DNA of 64,000 bases from assembly GCF_901709675.1 (NCBI RefSeq), contig NC_051090.1:11231342-11295341 (forward strand), read 5' to 3'. Numbering within the stretch: position 1 is the stretch's first letter; every line of letters starts with the position of its first letter. The DNA comes from Syngnathus acus (lineage: Eukaryota > Chordata > Actinopteri > Syngnathiformes > Syngnathidae). Of this stretch, positions 57,360 through 64,000 are shown piece by piece. Under the pieces are notes generated by a model, which saw only the letters and a list, made by a program, of their open reading frames with translations, had not been told where the DNA came from and did no database searches. Position numbers and translations under genes: made by a program.

Positions 57360-57610
57360 TCGCGGGTGATAATCCGTGTCACGGCGGCTGATTGGGGATT
57401 AGGACGAGCAGTTTATTCACGGCGGGGAGAATGATACAGCTCTTAGCGGCAGCGGCTCCCGCGGCAGCCGCTCTCTGCTGAATTAGCAACATGTTTGAAT
57501 GAGATAAAAGGCACAGCTTAGCCCGCCGCGCTCCTCCACCTAATCCCTGTGCAGCTGTGAAATGAGACGGCCACTCCGCACCGAGACCTGCACCGGCATG
57601 CGCTCCCTCG
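57360..57610. promoter_or_regulatory. possible conserved non-coding island
   Basis: Unique GC/AT-mixed sequence with GGTGATAATCC, GATTGGGGATTAGG (GGATTA is an OTX/PITX-type core), GAATTAGCAAC and GAGATAAAAGG (GATA-type). Candidate regulatory element, from texture only. Confidence 0.3.
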
Positions 57611-57733
57611 CTTGCCTTTCCTGCGTGCGCAGTTTCAGACCACACCTGGCTGCCGACACCACCTCACACAACTCATCATGACAAAATAGTCTTCACAGAT
57701 CACCAGGGTGGGTCAGTGATAAATGGATATATA

Positions 57734-58495
57734 CAGGCTCAGGCAAAATGATCTGACACATTTTTGGGTTTAAAAAAACACAAATAAAGTGAAGAAAAAA
57801 AAAAAATTTGGGGGGGAAAAGTACATATAATGCCATTTTGTTTCATTTGGTTTAAAAAATTAAATCAGTCAAATGGGAGCTGTTATTGTCCACACACTGT
57901 CGAAGGTGTTCATGAAAGTTGTCCATAACTCGGCGGATCATTTCATGGGGGAATGGCAGCAATTTCTTGACGAACGGCACCATTAAGTAGTTCAATAGAT
58001 CGAGGGCAATTAATGTATACCTTTGATTTGAGGTATCCCCAGAGGAATAAATCACAAGGATTTAAATCAGGTGATCTGGCGGGCCAACCGATGTCACCAC
58101 CCAATGAGTTTAAATGACCAGGAAACATCTCCCTCAAAATCCCCATCGCACGTCGAGAAGTGTGGGCTGTTTCCCCATCCTGTTGAAATCAAACATTTTC
58201 CATGTCGTGGAGCTTATTCAATTTGGGTCTGAGAAAAGTCTCTAGCATCTCACAATATCGATCAGAGTTCACAGTCACTGTGATGTCTTCTTCGAAGAAG
58301 TACGGACCCCATATACTGAATTCTGATACTGCACACCAGACAGTCACCCGAGGACAATGTACTGAAATGAAACGAAACGAAACTAAACAAAACAAAATGG
58401 CATTATATGTTGTTTTTGAAAAAATAAAAAAATAATTCAGTTTCTTTGCATTTTATTAAACCTACAAATGTGTCGGATCATTTTGCCGGACCCTG
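57734..58495 (-). mobile_element. mariner-like element, internally deleted
   Basis: Both ends are present: CAGGCTCAGGCAAAATGATC at the left and, inverted, CAGGGTCCGGCAAAATGATC at the right, about 29-31 bp of matching terminal repeat flanked by TA (57732-57733, 58496-58497). At 762 bp it is short for a full mariner (about 1.3 kb). Confidence 0.92.
57850..58400 (-). pseudogene. mariner transposase fragment (broken)
   Basis: Minus-strand fragments of the C-terminal catalytic half: VTVWCAVS...WGPYFFEE, then after a frame break GWPARSPDLNPCDLFLWGYL containing the third catalytic Asp, then RRVMDNFHEHLRQCV. The N-terminal DNA-binding part is missing and the frame is interrupted, so it cannot encode a working enzyme. 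Confidence 0.88.
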
Positions 58496-58499
58496 TATA

Positions 58500-58587
58500 T
58501 AGATAGTATATATATATAGATAAATATGTACATTTGCATATTACACACACACACACACGCACACACACACACACGCACACGCACACG

Positions 58588-58655
<68 letters not shown>
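58500..58655. repeat. compound microsatellite (TATAGA, AC, AT)
   Basis: Short TATAGATA units, then (AC)n with CGCAC variants, then about 56 bp of (AT)n, directly next to the right end of the mariner element. Confidence 0.95.
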
Positions 58656-58657
<2 letters not shown>

Positions 58658-61600
58658 GGATGGTTATTTTTTGTTTTCTTTTCCTCCCAGGACAAGGCTC
58701 TCTGTCCCGTGTCCCATTCTCCCCACAGAGCAGAATGGATATTTCCCATTTTGTTAATGGTTCTGGTCATCGGGGGTTGGCCATCTTCACCAATAAAGCC
58801 GGTCATATATCTCACTTCATTTGGCAAATGTTGTGTCAGCAAAAAAAAAAAAAAGCCAGGAAAAAATAATGTGCGGCTATCTACATACTGGGAAATAATG
58901 AAGGGAAGGGGGAGAGCCAAAAGAGGGAGAGCAATATGAGCACTGGATTGGCAATTTACAATATCCATCCGTCTGTCTTTCTAATCTTGTCAGAATGAAG
59001 TCAATTTCGTTTCCCGTTGCTGTCAATGTTGGCGGTTGCAAGCCATGCCATCTCTCAAGTCTGTAATTTTACCTTGAAAGAATCAGGCTGAAGTCTGTTT
59101 CCCCCCCGAATATCCGAATGACATGTTCCGTTTTCCTGACTGGAGGCATAAAGCCGCGTCAGCGTCACCTCCATGTTGTCATCTGCGGTTAGTAATAAAT
59201 AAGCGCTCTGCCCTTGATTGGCTTAGCCTGAGTCGCTTAATATGATATTAATGATAATTTCTCTGTAATGCGCCATTTGCACTAATTGAGATGCAGAGGG
59301 CGAGTAATGGCATGCGACCTGAGTCCCTCCCCGGCCGCTCCTCAGCGTTTCGTCCCCTGATTGTCCCGGGGAGGCGAGGCAGGGCAACTGAGCGCGCCAT
59401 CAAGTGTGGCCGCGTCACCTTCAACGCTGACCTCTGTGCTCACCAGTTCAGGTTGACGTGCAGCAGGTGAAACCGGCTGAGTGGCAATGGTGCTTCGGCG
59501 AAGGTTTTGGCCAATGATGAGAGCAGCTTCAATGGACGTGCTAAGCAAAGCAATTCCTTCAAGCCGCTAGACGTTCCTTCCGCCTTTCCTCACTCCTCTC
59601 GATTGGCTGAATTGATTTGGTGTCGATTGCCACAGCGGCGTGCAAAGATCTCAATTTTCTGGCCAGCATTTACACGGACAGCACTGCGTGGGTTTTAGCG
59701 GAATCCTCCGCTGGGACGACACGACATTGTTTGGATTTGGATTGTTTTCTTTCTCGGGGAAAGCAAATAAGGAAACTTTGAGAAGGTTGTCTCAACCTGG
59801 ATGTGAGGTAGTTGGGATGCGATCACTCTTCAAACTAATATTGTCGCCTGGTTGTGTTACGTTAATCTGCTCAGAGTGAGCCTAAGGGATCAGACTGCCA
59901 GTGCCGGGCGGGGCGGGAAGTGGGGGGAGTCACAGGTTAATATTTGGGTCTGCGAGACAGCCTTTTCATCTCCATCTCTGATTGACTCCTTCTCATTCTT
60001 CCCCCTCTGGGTGGTGGGTGGACGCACCCCTCATATTCTCCACAATGAACGCGCACACACACACACAGACACACACACACACGTATATGAATGGATTGCA
60101 CACGCACGCGCACACTCGTGTGCAGACTGCATGGCACATTAGAGTGCTTATTTCTCCTCCTTCATGCCTGTGCCACGGCTCATTCATCGTTTAAACACAG
60201 CCGCTGCCCTTGCATGATCATCCTGTGGCGTGGTTGCGGGCCGCATTGCAGAAGGGCCTGCAGGCAAAGTCTTCCGTGCAATTTAAATGTTCAGCCCTTC
60301 TTTTGTTGAGGGAATCTGGCTTCAAGTCAAAAGAAATAACAGTGGGCTGATGTTTGCGAGATCCTTGAACACGGCTGGTCTCTGTCATTTGGATGCCGTC
60401 CGCTTTTTGCTTGGTCTCATCCCGTCCGTTTATTTTCCTCTAGAAAATTGCGTGCAGCTTGGGCCCAGGTCCATTTTAGAAAAATGCTCTCGCTCGCATT
60501 TGACCTTGGTTCTGCTCAGCTGACTAGTGGCAGGCTCCCTTCTCCGAAGTCCAAGCAAAGTGTCGCGCTCGTGTATTTTCTACATTGGACTCGGATGAGC
60601 GCATATAGCCAACTGAAATCTGGCCAACGGACGACTCGCTGGCTCGCTGGCTCGCTGGCTCACTGGCTCGCTCCCCTTCAGCTGCACTTGGCTCTCCAGA
60701 TCCTAATGAGAGGAGAAAAACCTAATTTGATCCATTAGGGTCTGGCCGTCAGCCGCCCCGCCTCCTCCCTGGGCGCTCGCCTGGTCCCGGGCTCTTCCCA
60801 GCGCTCTGATGATTGTTAATCTCATCATATGTCTCTTTGCGCTCAATAAAGCCCCTCCACCTCCATTTTCACTCCAATCAAATTGCTGCCCAACATAACC
60901 TTTTCCCGAGTCGCGCCATGCCGACGCACTAATGCACTTTGTCATAATGAAGTGCCGAGTCTAATTCATGAAATGGTCAGCGGGATAAGCAGCGGACGGA
61001 CGGATGGACAGAGAGTGAAAGCTATGGCAAGTGAGGCTCAGGCCCGAGCAGCCGTGACCATGGATTCAAGGCTCAGCTTATGGAGGTATTTTTGGTGAAG
61101 ATGGTCACCCAATTGCTTGAATACAAAGTGCGTATTGATTGATTCAACGTCAGGCTCAAAGGCAATTAATTGAGGCTGAACGCCGACATTTCAACCTTGC
61201 TTTAACATGACTGAACAGCGGAGGACAAATCCTTCAAATGTCTTCGTTTGTGATTGGAGCGAGATCCGCTCCTGCTCATGTTCTACCATCCCGAACGTGG
61301 CCCCATCGTCTACGTTCTTGCCTTTTGGCCTGGTCCTCTCCGCCTTGTCACTTGAGGGGATTCCGAGCCGAGTCCTCGACCGAGATGGGGAGAATAGAAA
61401 GTGCTAGGCGCAGCGAGTCGGCGACTCAAAACTTGGCTAAGTTTGCAGCCGTCCTCTCCTGCCTTGGTCTCTCTCCAACTATCTCTTATTTCTTCTTCTT
61501 CTTGAAATTTCTCTGAGGAGATTATCCCCAGGTAAGCTTGTTACCTCTGCCAGCTTGCGTCAGCAGCTCTTCCTTCCCCCCGCACTGACCACAGAGGGAT

Positions 61601-62480
61601 GAAGACAGAAAACGGGAGGGTGGAGGGTGGGGGGGTGATAGAGGGAGCGTTGGGGGTGGGGAGTGGGGGGCCGGCAGCGGGTCTAAGTCGTGACAAATGG
61701 CCAAGGATGGGAAGGGGGAGCGGCGTTGGTGTCGGGGGCTCGTGAGTGGCCACTAACAAACCGTGACAACATCATAAGGCTGAGCAGATGACTCGGCGGG
61801 GGGGGCTGAGCGGAGGCCGCTCAGAGCTGTTATCTGGCAACGGGGCCCCACGTACCTCCCGTGTGCCTCCCGCGTGCCTCCCCACCAGGTCATCAGACAC
61901 GCTGCTGCTCACAAAGTAAATGAACGGAGAGCATTTCAACGTTTGCATCAAGGGGGAGTGTGCTTTTGTTCTATTTCCTCAAGTGGTTGCACAAATGAAG
62001 TCCTCTGAATCCAGATCCATTTTTAAGTCAATGTTTATCAGTTATTACATGAGGTCGTCTGTGTGTGTGTATTACTTGTGTCATAAATGAAGTTGACACG
62101 GCTTGAGTGGGTGTGACACTTGATGAAACTTGTCGGAAAGTTAAAGCATCAGAACGACAAGATTTTGTTTTTATGATGGACCTGGTTTCCGAAGATAAAC
62201 GATCGCCTCCACGTGGACAAATGTTCTGAGGATTTCATCAAATTTGGAGATTTTGAAGACGCAGAGTGCACAACGGCACGCGTGCTACAAAGGCGCCATC
62301 ACGGCCGAGTGCGCACTAGATGCCTTTAAGCCTTTTGCTTTGCACTGAGGCATTCAAGTCAAGAGATCAACTGGATGAGGATTGGAGAGATTCTGGCAAA
62401 ACCTGCTCAAACGCGTACTCGTGAGTGCCATCGAAATATTTCAGTTGGACCAACTCTTTGTTTTCTTTTTTCCTCGCTCA
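58656..62480. other. gene-free, CNE-like islands and simple repeats
   Basis: No coding gene recognised. Islands about 59150-59340 (CTTAATATGATATTAATGAT, GCACTAATTGAGATGC) and about 60690-61000 (GATCCTAATGAGAGG, GATGATTGTTAATCTCATCA, ACGCACTAATGCACTTTGTC) have homeobox-core-rich texture. Simple repeats: (AC)n at 60054-60080 and GGCTCGCT times about five at 60640-60672. A G-rich tract is at 61615-61675. Confidence 0.4.
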
Positions 62481-62489
62481 CGGTCTTGC

Positions 62490-62670
62490 AGAGATGGGGA
62501 CTCGAGTCACTGTGACTTGGACTCGAGTCGACTCGAGTCGCTGTTTTGATGACTTGTGACTTGACTTGACAAAAATAAAAAAACTTGAGACTCGACTTGG
62601 ACTTGGAAGTTAAAGACTCGGGACTTGACTTGACTTGAGACACGATGACTTGAATGACTTCCGTGGTATT
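62490..62670. repeat. degenerate ACTTG/GACTCG repeat tract
   Basis: About 170 bp of irregular GACTTG, GACTCG and GACTTGACTTG units with local palindromes (ACTCGAGTCGACTCGAGT). It borders the hAT-like fragment that follows. Confidence 0.85.
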
Positions 62671-62749
62671 TAGTTTATTTTTCAGTTTGAATATAAAATG
62701 AATAATACATTTAAAAAAGTAATATCGATAACACGGTAGGACCGCAGGC

Positions 62750-63010
62750 TGAGAATGGCGTTGTCATGATTGGATCGCTACCCTGTCAATCAATCGTGCC
62801 CTCTCTACCTACCTAACGTGTTTATTGGAGAATCACGCCCCTTTATATCAGACATGCACAAACATGTCAGCGGGAGCGGTACCTTCGGCTATCGTAATTA
62901 CCTTAATGACGGCAAAAGACGGACAGCACAGTGCAAGATATGCAACAGAAACATTTCAGACAGCCAGACGACTTTGTCCGTTTGAAGTTTATAGAGCTCT
63001 GGTGTCTCCA
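62750..63010 (+). pseudogene. hAT-type BED zinc-finger fragment
   Basis: One frame gives GTFGYRNYLNDGKRRTAQCK ICNRNIS..., with a CKIC knuckle like the BED-type finger of hAT transposases. The frame ends before the His ligands and no catalytic domain follows. Remnant only. Confidence 0.55.
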
Positions 63011-63219
63011 GATGTTACAGATGAAACATAAAATGTTTCTAATGCTCTTTAATGTGTTTCTTCTCTCAGATTTTTTTCATATCATTTTTTCATATTTGCA
63101 ACTCAAATGTGTCAGACACTGTCGGCAGACGTTCATTTGTTTAGATTGAGCTGTCAATCATTGTATGAGGTAATTTCTTTTTTGTTTGATTCCATGGTGT
63201 ATTTTACTGAATATCAGTA

Positions 63220-63999
63220 CCGCGTCTTTCCATGCATAATGCGCCCCTGTGCATAATACGCACCCTAAAAATGGCATGTCGATGCTGGAAAAAAGCCTGT
63301 ACCGATGTATAATACGCACCCAAATTTTGACTCTTAAGTCCGTAAACGTAAAATTATTTCAGAAAAAAGATCATCTTTGGGAACAACCGGATGTTATTCT
63401 GCTGGTCAGTATCACTGCGCATGCGGTAGCAAACTCGATAGCGAAGAAATGTTTCGGATTTGTGTAGGGTACATTGTGACAGCAAACGAGCAGGTGATCG
63501 AGCAAGCGTCTGATACGAGAGCATTGTGTTCGGATGGAGCGTGTTTGAAGTGAACAGCAGAGAAGAAAGGAACAAGGCAAAGTGTTGTGAAATAAAATAT
63601 TACCTGTAATACGCATTTAGGTAGAGAACTGAAATCTCGCTCTTTATATAGCTGACGTGTCTTGCGCATCCGTTCTGCGCATCTGTAATGGCGGCCCCCG
63701 TATGATATCCGGTTTGCGATGGAGATTAAAAAACAAACAATATTTGACAATAACACACCATCAAGGATTGCACCATCGCATCAAACGACGTCAATTATGA
63801 ATTTTACTGACTAAGTGTGTTGGACAGGATGGCTGAATGCGATGCGCGATTGACAACAAACAAGAAGAAAGGTGTGATTTCAAGTTTTATTTCGAGGGAG
63901 ATTTTCTTCAAAAATTGTTGTACCCATGCATAATGCGCACCCCAGATTTTAGGACAATAAATTTGTTAAATTTTGCGCATTATGGATGGAAAAACACGG
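63220..63999. mobile_element. 780-bp TA-flanked inverted-repeat transposon
   Basis: Left end CCGCGTCTTTCCATGCATAA then TGCGC. The right end, inverted, reads CCGTGTTTTTCCATCCATAA then TGCGC. A TA flank is at 63218-63219 and a T at 64000 is the start of the right-hand TA. Internal ATAATGCGCACC/ATAATACGCACC words repeat near both ends. No transposase ORF; a MITE-like non-autonomous element. Confidence 0.85.
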
Positions 64000-64000
64000 T

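Overview
This is nuclear DNA from a ray-finned (teleost) fish, most likely a compact percomorph-type genome. The evidence is multi-exon genes with GT-AG introns, many introns near 100 bp, fish-type gene content, tRNA-derived SINEs, TA-flanked inverted-repeat transposons, mariner, Tc1 and hAT remnants, and abundant (GT)n/(CA)n microsatellites. The species cannot be read from the sequence. There is no operon, CRISPR array, rRNA gene or credible stand-alone tRNA gene.

Layout. 1-1254: intron of a PACAP receptor gene, starting with a 184-bp tandem repeat. 1255-3417 (+): last eight coding exons of adcyap1r1 (PAC1 receptor). 4048-10773 (-): a complete 13-exon class B1 receptor (461 aa), best read as GHRHR-like, tail to tail with adcyap1r1. 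13071-16613 (-): a complete CYLD-family deubiquitinase (probably cyldl, about 758 aa) with an intact catalytic triad but a very short linker between its CAP-Gly regions. 18611-34659 (+): complete 12-exon zc3h3 (853 aa, five CCCH zinc fingers), head to head with cyldl. 39916-40857 (+): single-exon mafa (313 aa, large MAF bZIP factor). 42.1-64.0 kb: no recognisable coding gene. It holds transposons, two SINE copies, long dinucleotide arrays and AT/GC-mixed islands that could be conserved regulatory DNA.

The coding models were built by joining splice sites and checking reading frame. The receptor, zc3h3 and cyldl models each sum to a whole number of codons. The order adcyap1r1-ghrhr resembles human 7p14, and zc3h3-mafa resembles human 8q24.3. 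The genes do not form one pathway: the two receptors signal through Gs/cAMP, the CYLD-like enzyme trims K63/linear ubiquitin chains, zc3h3 acts in nuclear mRNA 3' processing and export, and mafa is a transcription factor of beta cells and lens. The large zc3h3 intron and the 22-kb gene-free flank are plausible places for mafa enhancers, which is inference only.

I found no clear new biological system. The best leads are the shortened CYLD paralogue, a two-codon upstream ORF next to the mafa start, three transposon families sharing TA-flanked CCGTATTTT-type ends, a duplicated zc3h3 splice-acceptor region in which the upstream copy has lost its AG, and tandem CRE-bearing repeats in a zc3h3 intron.
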